Assembly: GCF_009827535.1 (NCBI RefSeq)
Contig: NZ_WTYN01000001.1
Location: forward strand, 1,178,001 to 1,242,000
Length of the DNA: 64,000 nt
Reading direction: 5' to 3'
Source of the DNA: Qipengyuania oceanensis
GTDB lineage: Bacteria; Pseudomonadota; Alphaproteobacteria; Sphingomonadales; Sphingomonadaceae
The first letter of the stretch is position 1. Each line of letters begins with the position of its first letter. This document shows positions 51,871 through 61,318 of the stretch, in pieces. The notes below the pieces were generated by a model. That model was given only the letters and a program-made list of their open reading frames with translations. It searched no databases and had not been told where the DNA came from. Both the position numbers and the translations under genes were made by a program.

Positions 51871-53910
51871 ATGTATCGTTTGATGGCTTCGGCCGCTGTT
51901 CTTGCCACCATTACCGCGACGCCCGCCCTCGCCCGGCCGATGACGCCGGAAGACGTCGCCAAGATCGAAACCGTCGGCGGTATCGCCATCTCGCCCGACG
52001 GCAAACGGATCGCCTACACCACGGTTTCGCGGCCCGATGTCACGGCAGGCGAGGAAGATGGCGGGGCCCGCCAGCAGCTCAAGCTCGCGTGGGGCGCCAA
52101 CCAGGCCCGCGATTTCCTGCCCGACGACATGAATGTCTCCGGCGTCCAGTTCTCGCCCGACGGCCGGACGATCTCGTTCCTGTACACCGCGGAAGACGAG
52201 AAGCGCGCCGTTTGGGGCATTCCCGTCGATGGCGGTGCCGAGCGCAAGCTCGCCCAGGTCGAGGACGCGAGCGTCGCCAGCTACGCCTGGTCCGCTGATG
52301 GCAGCAAGCTGTACCTGCTGGCCGCATCCGCGCCGGACGATACGCGCGACGCGGAAAGTGACGCCGGGTTCGACGCGATCGTCTACGAGGAAGAGCCGCG
52401 CCTCAACCGCATGTTCGTCGCACGCGTCGGTGCCGAGGTCGATGCCGCACCGGTTGCGGTCGCGATCCCCGGCTATGTCGACGAATTCAAGGTCACGCCC
52501 GACGGCCGGACCGCCATCGTCGGCAGTTCGCCGACCCCGCAGGTCGACGATACCTATACCAAGAAGCAGTTCCAGCTGGTCGACCTCGCTTCGGGCAAGG
52601 TCAGCCGCGTGATCGGCACGACCGGCAAGGTCGGCGATGCCGAGATCTCGCCCGACAGCAAGACGATGTCGCTCATCGCCGGCGTGGACCAGAACGATCC
52701 GGCGGCTACGACGCTGTACCTCGTCGATCTCGCGACCGGAAACTTGCGCGCACTCAACGAAGGTGCGGCAGAAGCGGCGAGTGACGCGGAATGGATGGCC
52801 GATGGCCGGCTGGCCGTTGCGGTGGACGTCGGCGCGCAGACGCGCCTGCGTATCTACAATCCCGACGGCAGCGTGGCGCAGGAAGTCGATCCGGGCGACC
52901 TGATCATCGCCGGGATCGAGGCCGCGGGCGGCACGCTTGCCGCGCGCGCCAGCTCGCCGTCGCACCCGCTCGAGCTGTTCACCTTCGACGGCACCGGCTT
53001 CACCCGCTGGACCAGCCACAATCCGTGGCTGTCGGAGATCGATTTCGGCAAGCAGCGCACCTACCGCTACACCGCCCGCGACGGGCAGGAAGTGGAAGGC
53101 GTGCTGATCGAGCCGGTCGGGGGTGCGAAGCGCGGCGGCGCGCCGTTGATCCTCGACGTGCATGGCGGCCCCGAAGCGCATGAATCGAACGGCTGGGTGA
53201 CGAGCTACAGCAACCCCGGCCAGGTCGCCGCGGGCCAGGGCTACGCAGTGTTCCTGCCGAACTACCGCGGCTCGACCGGGTACGGCACGGCTTTCTCCAA
53301 GCAGCACCAGGGTCGCTACACCGATCCCGAATTCACCGACCTGGTCGATGCCAAGCGCGCCCTTGTGAACGACGGTATCGCTGACCCCAAGCGCACCGGC
53401 ATCACCGGGGGCTCCTATGGCGGCTACGCCACCGGCTGGGCCGCGACCGCGCTGAGCGACGAATTTGCCGCGGGCGTGATGTTCGTCGGAATTTCCAACC
53501 AGATCAGCAAGTTCGGCACGACCGATATTCCGTGGGAGATGTACAATGTGCACTCGCGCGCATGGCCGTGGGACGACTGGCAGAAGATGCTCGAAGTCAG
53601 CCCGATCTACCACGTCGACAAGGCGGAAACCCCACTGCTGATCATGCACGGGGCGGAGGACACGCGCGTCTCGCCGAGCCAGAGCTACGAGCTTTATCGC
53701 AACATCAAGGTCAGGAAGCCCGAAACGCCGGTCCGGCTGGTGCTCTATCCGGGAGAAGGCCACGGCAACGCCGGTGCTGCTTCCCGCTACGACTATAACC
53801 TGCGGATGATGCGCTGGTTCGACACCTACCTCAAGACCGGTAATGCAAAGGCGCCGCTGCCCGCGTCCCGCCCGAAGCTGCCTGCCGCGGTTTCCGGCAA
53901 GGAGGACTGA
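51871..53910 (+). CDS. S9 family (prolyl oligopeptidase-type) peptidase
   Basis: Protein of 679 residues with a signal peptide (MYRLMASAAVLATITATPALA). The first 400 residues form a WD-like beta-propeller (ISPDGKRIAYTTV, FSPDGRTISFLY, KVTPDGRTAIVG). The C-terminal alpha/beta hydrolase has the nucleophile in GGSYGG (S515), an aspartate in HGAEDTRVSP and the histidine in GEGHGN. It is an aminopeptidase or dipeptidyl-peptidase of the S9C/S9B type, periplasmic by its signal. ATG 51871 with GGGAG upstream was preferred to 51811. Confidence 0.93.
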   Translation: MYRLMASAAVLATITATPALARPMTPEDVAKIETVGGIAISPDGKRIAYTTVSRPDVTAGEEDGGARQQLKLAWGANQARDFLPDDMNVSGVQFSPDGRTISFLYTAEDEKRAVWGIPVDGGAERKLAQVEDASVASYAWSADGSKLYLLAASAPDDTRDAESDAGFDAIVYEEEPRLNRMFVARVGAEVDAAPVAVAIPGYVDEFKVTPDGRTAIVGSSPTPQVDDTYTKKQFQLVDLASGKVSRVIGTTGKVGDAEISPDSKTMSLIAGVDQNDPAATTLYLVDLATGNLRALNEGAAEAASDAEWMADGRLAVAVDVGAQTRLRIYNPDGSVAQEVDPGDLIIAGIEAAGGTLAARASSPSHPLELFTFDGTGFTRWTSHNPWLSEIDFGKQRTYRYTARDGQEVEGVLIEPVGGAKRGGAPLILDVHGGPEAHESNGWVTSYSNPGQVAAGQGYAVFLPNYRGSTGYGTAFSKQHQGRYTDPEFTDLVDAKRALVNDGIADPKRTGITGGSYGGYATGWAATALSDEFAAGVMFVGISNQISKFGTTDIPWEMYNVHSRAWPWDDWQKMLEVSPIYHVDKAETPLLIMHGAEDTRVSPSQSYELYRNIKVRKPETPVRLVLYPGEGHGNAGAASRYDYNLRMMRWFDTYLKTGNAKAPLPASRPKLPAAVSGKED

Positions 53911-53940
53911 CGGCTCGATAGGCCTCGGCGGCAAGACAGG

Positions 53941-53970
53941 ACGGGGTCGGCATCGCGCCGGCCCCGTTCC
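53941..53970. terminator. Hairpin terminator between convergent genes
   Basis: An 11-bp stem with one G-T pair (ACGGGGTCGGC with GCCGGCCCCGT), 5-nt loop, followed by TCCTTT. It stands between the converging S9 peptidase and MipA genes, with the T-rich side favouring the plus strand. Confidence 0.7.
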
Positions 53971-53979
53971 TTTATCGGC

Positions 53980-54861
53980 CTAGAAAACGTAGCCGATGCC
54001 GGTCGCGATCTTGAACTGGTTGCGGCTGCCGCGCAGATCCGTGAACGGCGTTTTCGCGCCGTCTCCCAACATCCGCGAATAGCCGACCTGCGTCCCGAGA
54101 ATGAAACCGCGACGTTCCAGGTCGCCATTGAGCGCGTAACCGAACGACAGCTTCGCGCTCGCCTTGAACCAGCCGCCATCCGCCTCGTATTCCGGCAGAC
54201 CGCTCGCCGCGCTCTGCTCCGGGTTGACCGAGTAGTAATAGCGGGTGAAGTCGCCGTCGCCGTAGAAGGCGCGCACCGCGAGCGAGGCGACCGTCCCGCG
54301 GCTGAGCGGCGTGCGATAGGAAATGCCCGGCGTCACCACCATGCCGCCGTGCGCGCCGGCCACGTCCTTGCGGACGTCCGCACCGATGCTGATCCGGTCA
54401 TAGGCGTGAAAGACCTCCTTCACGACGAGCCGTGCGCCCGCTCCGAGTTCGACCGCCTTGTCGAGCTCGCCTGCGGCCTCGACCACCTCGTCGCCGACCT
54501 TCCCGGTGCGATCGCTGCGAAACTTGATCACCGGCCCGCCGTTGAGTTCCAGCCGGTCGCTGAGGTCGACTTCCAGCAGGTCGACCGAGAAGCCCGACGA
54601 GCGCGGCGATATCCGGATGCCCCCGATCTCGCCCGCGATCATCGGCAGAGGCTTGAGTTCGTAATCGTTGGATCCGTCGTAGGTGGCCTCGTAGATCGCG
54701 CCGATCCCGAGCGCCAGCCAGTTGTCGTCGAATACCGACTTCTCGGGCTCGGCCGACAGCGGGAGGCTCGCCACCGATATGACCTCCGCTTCCTGGGCGA
54801 AAGCAGGCGAGGCGCAGGCTGCGACCCACCCCGCTGCCAACGCGGTAAGATATCTTGTCAT
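53980..54861 (-). CDS. MipA/OmpV family outer-membrane protein
   Basis: Protein of 293 residues with a signal peptide ending AFAQ near residue 23. Alternating strands and the end GIGYVF with a terminal phenylalanine mark an outer-membrane barrel. The N-terminal motif LALGIGAIYEATYDGSNDYELKPLP is characteristic of MipA/OmpV proteins. Family members have been linked to murein scaffold assembly and to outer-membrane transport; the exact role here is not known. The gene faces away from crtY, and the 136-bp gap must hold both promoters. Confidence 0.92.
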   Translation of the reverse strand: MTRYLTALAAGWVAACASPAFAQEAEVISVASLPLSAEPEKSVFDDNWLALGIGAIYEATYDGSNDYELKPLPMIAGEIGGIRISPRSSGFSVDLLEVDLSDRLELNGGPVIKFRSDRTGKVGDEVVEAAGELDKAVELGAGARLVVKEVFHAYDRISIGADVRKDVAGAHGGMVVTPGISYRTPLSRGTVASLAVRAFYGDGDFTRYYYSVNPEQSAASGLPEYEADGGWFKASAKLSFGYALNGDLERRGFILGTQVGYSRMLGDGAKTPFTDLRGSRNQFKIATGIGYVF

Positions 54862-54997
54862 TATTGCTTTTCCCTAGGGAGGTTCCTGCCTCAACGTCGC
54901 TTCGGCGGCTGCGTTCCGCAGGCGCGGGCAAGGCGCATGTCGCGACCGGTCCGGTTGCGATTGCTCCGCGCGGCCCCGTCCCCTAGGGCAGCAGGCG

Positions 54998-56176
54998 ATG
55001 AACGGGCGTGTTATCGATATTGCCATTGTCGGCGGCGGCCTTGCCGGCGGCCTCACCGCTCTCGCGGTCCATCGCGCCCGGCCCGATCTGCGGATCGCAC
55101 TGGTCGAAAGCGGCGACATGCTGGGCGGCAACCACCGGTGGAGCTGGTTTTCCTCCGACATGAGCGACGAGGGTGCTGCGCTCCTCGCCGAATTCCCGAG
55201 TGCGGCATGGGACGGCTACGATGTGCGGTTTCCCGGCTACGAGCGGACGCTCGAGACGGGCTATAATTCGCTTTCTTCGGTCGATTTCGACAAGCGCCTG
55301 CGCGAACTTCTGCCCGAGGGATCCATCCTCGCCGGCCGGAAGGTCGCATCGCTCGGCGCACACGGCATCGTACTTGCCGATGGCGAACCGGTCGAGGCGC
55401 GCGCGGTCATCGATGCGCGCGGGATCACCCGGGCCGACGATCTGGAAGGCGGGTGGCAGGTGTTCATGGGCAGGCATATCCGGACAGTGCGCCCCCACGG
55501 GATCGATCGGCCTATCATCATGGATGCGACGGTCGAACAGCACGACGCCTATCGCTTCGTCTACACCCTGCCGCTCGGCCCCGACGAACTGTTCGTCGAA
55601 GACACCTATTACGCCGACAGCCCTCTGCTCGACCGCGCGGTTCTCTCGGCACGGATCGACGCCTATTGTGCCGAGCATGGCTGGACGGGCGATGAGATCG
55701 GCAGCGAGACGGGCGTCTTGCCGGTCATCACCGGCGGCGACTTCGACCGGTTTCGCGCCAGCCAGGCCATTCCCGGCGTCGCCACCATCGGCGCGCGCGG
55801 CGGCCTGACCCATCCGCTGACCAGCTACACATTGTCCTTCGCGGTCGAGACCGCCCTTGCCATCGCCGGCGATGCCGACCTGTCCGGGGACGAACTGGCC
55901 GCCACAATCGACCAGCGCGCCCGGACCCATTGGCGAGGTACGCAGTTTTATCGCAAACTCGGCCGCATGCTCTTCGGCGCGGCCAAACCCAAGGAACGAT
56001 ACAAGGTGTTTGCACGCTTCTACCGCATGCCCGAACCGCTCATCGAACGGTTCTATGCCGGGCGATCCAATACCCTCGACGAAGCCATGGTCCTGTCGGG
56101 CAAACCGCCCGTTCCGGTGCTCGCCGCGATGCGGGCCCTCGCCACGCGCGGCAATCCGCTGGTGATGCCGTCATGA
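54998..56176 (+). CDS. crtY: Lycopene beta-cyclase
   Basis: Converts lycopene to beta-carotene by closing both beta-ionone rings. The FAD-type Rossmann motif IVGGGLAGG is at 10-18. GNHRWSWF and RHIRTVRPHGIDRPIIMDAT are typical of the CrtY/CrtL bacterial branch, with PLTSYTLSFAVETA near residue 275. Length of 392 residues is normal. It is first in a crtY-crtI-LOG-crtB run, and its stop overlaps crtI as ATGA. Membrane-associated by family knowledge. Confidence 0.95.
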   Translation: MNGRVIDIAIVGGGLAGGLTALAVHRARPDLRIALVESGDMLGGNHRWSWFSSDMSDEGAALLAEFPSAAWDGYDVRFPGYERTLETGYNSLSSVDFDKRLRELLPEGSILAGRKVASLGAHGIVLADGEPVEARAVIDARGITRADDLEGGWQVFMGRHIRTVRPHGIDRPIIMDATVEQHDAYRFVYTLPLGPDELFVEDTYYADSPLLDRAVLSARIDAYCAEHGWTGDEIGSETGVLPVITGGDFDRFRASQAIPGVATIGARGGLTHPLTSYTLSFAVETALAIAGDADLSGDELAATIDQRARTHWRGTQFYRKLGRMLFGAAKPKERYKVFARFYRMPEPLIERFYAGRSNTLDEAMVLSGKPPVPVLAAMRALATRGNPLVMPS

Positions 56177-57666
56177 GCGCCGAAGGCAGGAGCGCCTGCG
56201 TCATCGGCTCGGGCTTCGGCGGTCTGGCGCTTGCCATCCGCCTGCAATCGGCAGGCGTATCGACGACCATCGTCGAGGGCCGCGACAAGCCCGGCGGCCG
56301 TGCATATTACTGGGATCGCGAAGGCTTCACCTTCGATGCCGGGCCGACCGTGATCACCGATCCGCCCTGCCTCGAAGAGCTCTGGGCGATCAGCGGGCAC
56401 GACATGGCCAAGGACGTCGAGCTGATGCCGGTCAGCCCGTTCTACCGGCTCAACTGGCCCGACGGTACCAATTTCGATTACTCGAACGACGAGGCGCACC
56501 TCCTGTCCGAGATCAACCGGGTCGCCCCCGGCGATGTCGGCGGATACAATGAATTTCTCGAGTATTCCGAGGGCGTGTGGCGCGAGGGCTATCTCAAGCT
56601 CGGCACCGTGCCGTTCCTCGATTTCGCCAGCATGGTGAAGGCCGCCCCCGCGCTCGCGAAGTACCAGGCGTGGCGCAGCGTCTATTCGATCGTCAGCAAA
56701 TACGTGAAATCGGAAAAGCTGCGCGAGGCGCTGAGCTTCCACACGCTGCTGGTCGGCGGCAACCCGATGAAGACCAGCGCGATCTACGCCCTGATCCACA
56801 AGCTGGAAAAGGACGGCGGCGTATGGTGGGCGCGTGGCGGGACCAATCGCCTCGTCGCCGGCATGATCCGCCATTTCGAGCGGCTGGGCGGCACGCTCCG
56901 CCTCGCCGATCCGGTGGTGAAGGTTCACACTGTCGGTACCCGCGCGAGCGAGGTCGAGACCGCCAGCGGCTGGAAGCAGCGTTTCGATGCGGTCGCTTCC
57001 AATGCCGACATCGTGCACAGCTACAAGGACCTGCTGGCAGGCACCAAGCGGGGCACCAAGAACGCGGCGAGCCTTGCGAAGAAGAGCTTCAGCCCGTCGC
57101 TGTTCGTGGTCCATTTCGGGCTCGAGGGGAGCTGGCCCGGCATCCCGCACCACATGATCCTGTTCGGCCCGCGCTATAAGGGCCTGCTCGAGGACATCTA
57201 CGACACGGGCGTGCTGCCGGCCGATTTCTCGATCTACCTGCACCATCCCACGGTCACCGACCCGAGCATGGCGCCCGCGGGCAAGAGCACGTTCTACGCG
57301 CTCGTGCCGGTCGCCCACATGGGGAAGCTGGCGGTCGACTGGGACCAGGTCGGCCCGATGCTGGAAAAGCGCATCCTCGACGAGATCGGGCGGCGGCTGA
57401 TTCCGGACATCCACGACCGCATCGTCACCAAGTTCCATTACGCGCCGAGCGACTTCGCGACCGATCTCAATGCCCACATGGGCAGCGCTTTCAGTCTCGA
57501 GCCGGTGTTAACCCAGTCGGCATATTTCCGTGGCCATAACCGGGACGACGTGATCGAGAATTTCTACCTCGTGGGCGCGGGCACGCATCCGGGCGCCGGG
57601 ATTCCCGGCGTGGTCGGCAGTGCCAAGGCTACAGCGGGGTTGATGCTGCAGGACCTGTCGGCGTGA
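56173..57666 (+). CDS. crtI: Phytoene desaturase
   Basis: Carries phytoene to lycopene by four desaturations with FAD. It begins ACVIGSGFGGLALAIRLQSAG, then GRDKPGGRAYYWDREGFTFDAGPTVI, both conserved in CrtI. The C-terminal end GAGTHPGAGIPGVVGSAKATA is the second FAD signature. Length of 497 residues is normal. The ATG at 56173 overlaps the crtY stop; a longer frame inside crtY was rejected. Its stop overlaps the next gene as GTGA. Confidence 0.96.
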   Translation: MSAEGRSACVIGSGFGGLALAIRLQSAGVSTTIVEGRDKPGGRAYYWDREGFTFDAGPTVITDPPCLEELWAISGHDMAKDVELMPVSPFYRLNWPDGTNFDYSNDEAHLLSEINRVAPGDVGGYNEFLEYSEGVWREGYLKLGTVPFLDFASMVKAAPALAKYQAWRSVYSIVSKYVKSEKLREALSFHTLLVGGNPMKTSAIYALIHKLEKDGGVWWARGGTNRLVAGMIRHFERLGGTLRLADPVVKVHTVGTRASEVETASGWKQRFDAVASNADIVHSYKDLLAGTKRGTKNAASLAKKSFSPSLFVVHFGLEGSWPGIPHHMILFGPRYKGLLEDIYDTGVLPADFSIYLHHPTVTDPSMAPAGKSTFYALVPVAHMGKLAVDWDQVGPMLEKRILDEIGRRLIPDIHDRIVTKFHYAPSDFATDLNAHMGSAFSLEPVLTQSAYFRGHNRDDVIENFYLVGAGTHPGAGIPGVVGSAKATAGLMLQDLSA

Positions 57667-58244
57667 AGCGCCTCGCGGTCTATTGCGGTTCCGCCACTCC
57701 GGCGGACGAGCGCTATATCAAGCTGGCCCGGCAGGTCGGCATGACGCTGGCCGCGCGCGGGATCGGCGTCGTGTATGGCGGCGGCAGGCTCGGGCTGATG
57801 GGTGCGGTCGCATCGGGCGCGCTGGAAGCGGGCGGCGAGGTCATCGGCGTCATTCCCGAAGCGCTCGCCAATTCCGAAGTCGCCAATACCGACTGCACCG
57901 AGCTGCGCACGGTGTCGGGCATGCACGAGCGCAAGCAGGCCTTCACCGACCTGTCCGACGGGTTCGTCACCATTCCCGGCGGGGTCGGAACGATGGACGA
58001 GCTGTGGGAAGCGGTGAGCTGGGCCCAGCTCGGATACCACACCAAGCCGGTCGGCCTGCTCAACGCTTTCGGCTTCTACGACGACCTGATCGCGTTCAAC
58101 GCCAAGATGGCCGAGGTCGGCTTCGTGCGGCCCGCGCACCAAGGCATCATCATCGCCCGCGATCACCTGGCCGACCTGCTCGCGGCGATGGCGGATTACC
58201 AGCCGCATACGCCGATCTTCCGGATGAAAGCCGAGGATCTTTGA
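57663..58244 (+). CDS. LOG-family nucleotide phosphoribohydrolase (TIGR00730)
   Basis: Protein of 193 residues of the LOG/lysine-decarboxylase-like family: YCGSATPADERYI near the start, GVVYGGGRLGLMGAVA, then PGGVGTMDELWE (the PGGxGTxxE catalytic motif). In plants and bacteria these enzymes release the base from nucleoside 5'-monophosphates such as cytokinin ribotides; other family members are general nucleotide hydrolases. The start is a GTG overlapping the crtI stop. Its place inside a carotenoid operon has no biochemical reason that I know of. Confidence 0.92.
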   Translation: MKRLAVYCGSATPADERYIKLARQVGMTLAARGIGVVYGGGRLGLMGAVASGALEAGGEVIGVIPEALANSEVANTDCTELRTVSGMHERKQAFTDLSDGFVTIPGGVGTMDELWEAVSWAQLGYHTKPVGLLNAFGFYDDLIAFNAKMAEVGFVRPAHQGIIIARDHLADLLAAMADYQPHTPIFRMKAEDL

Positions 58245-58309
58245 GCCCGCCCCGCGTCTTCGGGAAGGCCCGGCGGCCACGCCAGAAGCGCCTGAAGCGC
58301 GGCGAAAGG

Positions 58310-59344
58310 ATGCTCGCCCCGTCGCGCATCATGCGCCCGACGATGGCAGTCGCGGGCGGAGGCCGGATGCGCGCGCCGCTGGTCGCCAAGGCGCGGGACA
58401 TGATCGCCAGGGGCTCGACCAGTTTCACCGCGGCGAGCATGCTGTTCGCCCGCGGCACGCGCGAGCGGACCTGGCTGCTCTATGCCTGGTGCCGCCGTTG
58501 CGACGACATAGCCGACGGGCAGGAACTGGGCGGCGAGCTCAAGCCGCAGGCCAATACCGAGGATCTCGTCACCGGCATCCGCGTGCTCACCAGGCGGGCG
58601 CTGGAAGGCCAGCCCACGGCCGATATCGGCTTCGATTCCTTCGGGCAGGTCGCGAGCGAGGCAGGCCTGACGATGGAAGAGGCCGAAGAGGTCATCAAGG
58701 GCTTCGAACTCGACGGCGACGGGTGGCGGCCGCGCACCGAAAAGGACCTCATCCGCTATTGCTACCACGTGGCAGGCGCGGTCGGCGTGCTAATGGCGCG
58801 GGTGATGGGCGTGCCGCGCGATGCGGACGAAGTGCTCGACCGGGCATGCGACCTCGGCATCGCCTTCCAGCTCGCGAACATCGCGCGCGACCTCGACGAA
58901 GACGATGCGGGCGGGCGCTGCTACCTGCCGCAGGAGTGGCTGGCCGAGATCGACGTGCCGCCCGGCCAGCACATGAAGCCACCCTATCGCTTCGCCACTT
59001 CGGCACTTGCCGCAAGGCTGGTGCAGCGGATGGAGCAATACGAGGCGGCGGCCAAGCTGGGCGCCGCGCATCTCCATTTCCGGCAGCGCTGGGCAGTCCT
59101 TTCTGCCGCGCGCATCTACGGCGCGATCGGGCGCAAGGTGCGCGATCGGGGTCAGCTTGCGTGGAACAGCCGCGTGCATACGACCACGCCCGAAAAGATC
59201 TGGCACGTCGCCGCCGCCATGTGGGAAGCGGCGGTCAACAGGCCGATCATCCCGGAGCAGATGCCGCGCTATGGCCGCGCCGATTTCCTGACGCCGCCCG
59301 CGCCCCCGCTCGCCCCGCTGGACGAGGGCATCGCGGAACGCTAG
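58310..59344 (+). CDS. crtB: Phytoene synthase
   Basis: Condenses two geranylgeranyl diphosphates to phytoene. The first aspartate-rich motif is CRRCDDIADG; the second is NIARDLDEDDAGGRCYLP, with RTWLLYAWCRRCD before the first. The length is about 344 residues from 58310. Other in-frame ATGs lie at 58331, 58343 and 58367, and none has a clear RBS, so the start is uncertain. It is 65 bp after the LOG gene and 10 bp before the carboxylase gene, so the operon may go on. crtE and crtZ are not in the window. Confidence 0.94.
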   Translation: MLAPSRIMRPTMAVAGGGRMRAPLVAKARDMIARGSTSFTAASMLFARGTRERTWLLYAWCRRCDDIADGQELGGELKPQANTEDLVTGIRVLTRRALEGQPTADIGFDSFGQVASEAGLTMEEAEEVIKGFELDGDGWRPRTEKDLIRYCYHVAGAVGVLMARVMGVPRDADEVLDRACDLGIAFQLANIARDLDEDDAGGRCYLPQEWLAEIDVPPGQHMKPPYRFATSALAARLVQRMEQYEAAAKLGAAHLHFRQRWAVLSAARIYGAIGRKVRDRGQLAWNSRVHTTTPEKIWHVAAAMWEAAVNRPIIPEQMPRYGRADFLTPPAPPLAPLDEGIAER

Positions 59345-59354
59345 CTCCGCCGGC

Positions 59355-61262
59355 ATGATTTCCAAGCTCCTGATCGCCAATCGCGGCGAGATCGCCTGCC
59401 GCATCATCCGCACCGCGCGCCGCATGGGGATCGCCACCGTGGCGGTCTATTCCGATGCCGATGCCAAGGCGCTGCATGTGCGCCAGGCCGACGAGGCGGT
59501 GCATATCGGACCATCGCCGGCGGCCGAGAGCTACCTTGTGGGCGAGAAGATCATTGCAGCGGCGAAGCAGACCGGTGCCGATGCGATCCATCCGGGTTAC
59601 GGCTTCCTTTCGGAGAACGCCGGGTTCGCGCAGGCCGTGATCGATGCGGGCCTCATTTGGGTTGGCCCAAAGCCTGCCAGCATCGAGGCCATGGGCCTGA
59701 AGGACGCCGCCAAGAAGCTGATGCGCGCGGCGGGCGTGCCGGTGACGCCGGGCTACGAGGGCGAGGACCAGTCGGTCGAGCGCCTGAAGCAGGAAGCCGA
59801 CGCCATCGGCTACCCCGTATTGATCAAGGCGGTCGCGGGCGGCGGCGGCAAGGGGATGCGCAAGGTCGACGCGCCGGAGGACTTCGAGGCCGCGCTGGAA
59901 TCCTGCCGGCGCGAGGCCAAGGCGAGCTTCTCCAATGACGAGGTCTTGCTCGAAAAGTGGATCACCTCGCCACGCCATATTGAGGTGCAGGTCTTTGGCG
60001 ACAGCCACGGCAATGTCGTCCACCTCTTCGAACGCGACTGCTCGCTCCAGCGCCGCCACCAGAAGGTGATCGAGGAAGCCCCCGCACCCGGCATGGACGA
60101 GGCGACGCGGCAGGAAATCTGCGCCGCCGCCGTCCGCGCGGCAAAAGCGGTCGACTACGAAGGCGCGGGCACGATCGAATTCATCGCTGATGCCAGCGAA
60201 GGCCTGCGCGCCGACCGCATCTTCTTCATGGAGATGAATACGCGTTTGCAGGTCGAGCACCCGGTGACCGAGGAAATCACCGGGGTCGATCTGGTCGAGT
60301 GGCAGCTGCGCGTGGCGAGCGGGGAGCCGATCCCGCTGAAGCAGGAGGAGTTGTCGATCAACGGCCACGCGATCGAAGCGCGGCTCTATGCGGAAGACCC
60401 GGCGAAGGGGTTCTTGCCGAGCACGGGACGGCTTGACGAATTTTACATTCCGACGCTTCACGCGCGCGTCGAGACCGGTGTCGAAGAGGGCAGCTCCGTA
60501 TCGCCATTTTACGACCCGATGATTGCGAAGGTCGTTGTTCACGCACCCTCGAGAAGGAGAGCCATTGCTGCCCTCCAAGAAGAACTCGATGGCACTCTAG
60601 TTCACCCGGTCAAGACAAACGCAGGCTTCCTTTGGCTCTGCTTGTCGGACAGCGCATTCCAAGACGCCGATCTCGACACGGGCCTGATCGAACGACGAGG
60701 CGAAGCGCTGATGCCGCCAGCCGATCCGTCCCTTGCGAACCTAGATGTAGCTGCGGCAGCCGAGGCTTTGAGTTGGGAATGGAGGGAGGATACAATCCCA
60801 GGGCACAAGGCGCGCGAACTTACTGGGCTTCGGTTGAACGGACCTGCTCGCCGTGACGTCCATTTTATCTTGCCCTCGGGTGAGTCAGCCTCAGGGCAAA
60901 TCACTCGTAGAGCGCAAGAAGACGACCAATTCGAGGTGTGGACCCGCGACACGGGCGAGGGAATACTGATTGTCGAGCAGGGCCAAACCTATTTTCTCAG
61001 ACGAAGGGTTGACGGCACCGGCCACGCCTCCGCCGCCGACGGAGCGATCCTCGCGCCGATGCCGGGCAAGGTCATCGCGGTCGATGTCGCCGAGGGCCAG
61101 GCGGTCACCGCCGGGCAGCGGCTCATGGTGCTCGAGGCGATGAAGATGGAGCACGCGCTCACGGCACCCTTCGACGGGACTGTGACCGAACTCAACGCCA
61201 GCGAAGGCGGGCAGGTGCAGGTCGAAGCCGTGCTGGCGGTTGTCGAGCCGAAAGAAGAATAG
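59355..61262 (+). CDS. Acyl-CoA carboxylase alpha subunit (biotin carboxylase + BCCP)
   Basis: Protein of 635 residues. Biotin carboxylase domain: KLLIANRGEIACRIIRTARRMG, PGYGFLSENAGFAQ, the ATP-grasp loop AVAGGGGKGMRKV, and EMNTRLQVEHPVTEE. The biotin carrier domain at the end has LEAMKMEH with the biotinylated lysine K597. Such alpha subunits belong to 3-methylcrotonyl-, propionyl- or geranyl-CoA carboxylases; the exact acyl-CoA cannot be read. The transferase partner follows after 56 bp. Codons from about 60,430 to 61,010 are markedly more AT-ending (AGA, AGG, CTA, TTG, GTA) than on both sides. Confidence 0.92.
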   Translation: MISKLLIANRGEIACRIIRTARRMGIATVAVYSDADAKALHVRQADEAVHIGPSPAAESYLVGEKIIAAAKQTGADAIHPGYGFLSENAGFAQAVIDAGLIWVGPKPASIEAMGLKDAAKKLMRAAGVPVTPGYEGEDQSVERLKQEADAIGYPVLIKAVAGGGGKGMRKVDAPEDFEAALESCRREAKASFSNDEVLLEKWITSPRHIEVQVFGDSHGNVVHLFERDCSLQRRHQKVIEEAPAPGMDEATRQEICAAAVRAAKAVDYEGAGTIEFIADASEGLRADRIFFMEMNTRLQVEHPVTEEITGVDLVEWQLRVASGEPIPLKQEELSINGHAIEARLYAEDPAKGFLPSTGRLDEFYIPTLHARVETGVEEGSSVSPFYDPMIAKVVVHAPSRRRAIAALQEELDGTLVHPVKTNAGFLWLCLSDSAFQDADLDTGLIERRGEALMPPADPSLANLDVAAAAEALSWEWREDTIPGHKARELTGLRLNGPARRDVHFILPSGESASGQITRRAQEDDQFEVWTRDTGEGILIVEQGQTYFLRRRVDGTGHASAADGAILAPMPGKVIAVDVAEGQAVTAGQRLMVLEAMKMEHALTAPFDGTVTELNASEGGQVQVEAVLAVVEPKEE

Positions 61263-61318
61263 GGCTTCCCTTTCGCCGTATCCCTTGCGAGCGTGCCCGA
61301 CGAGGAGAGAGGGCGCTC

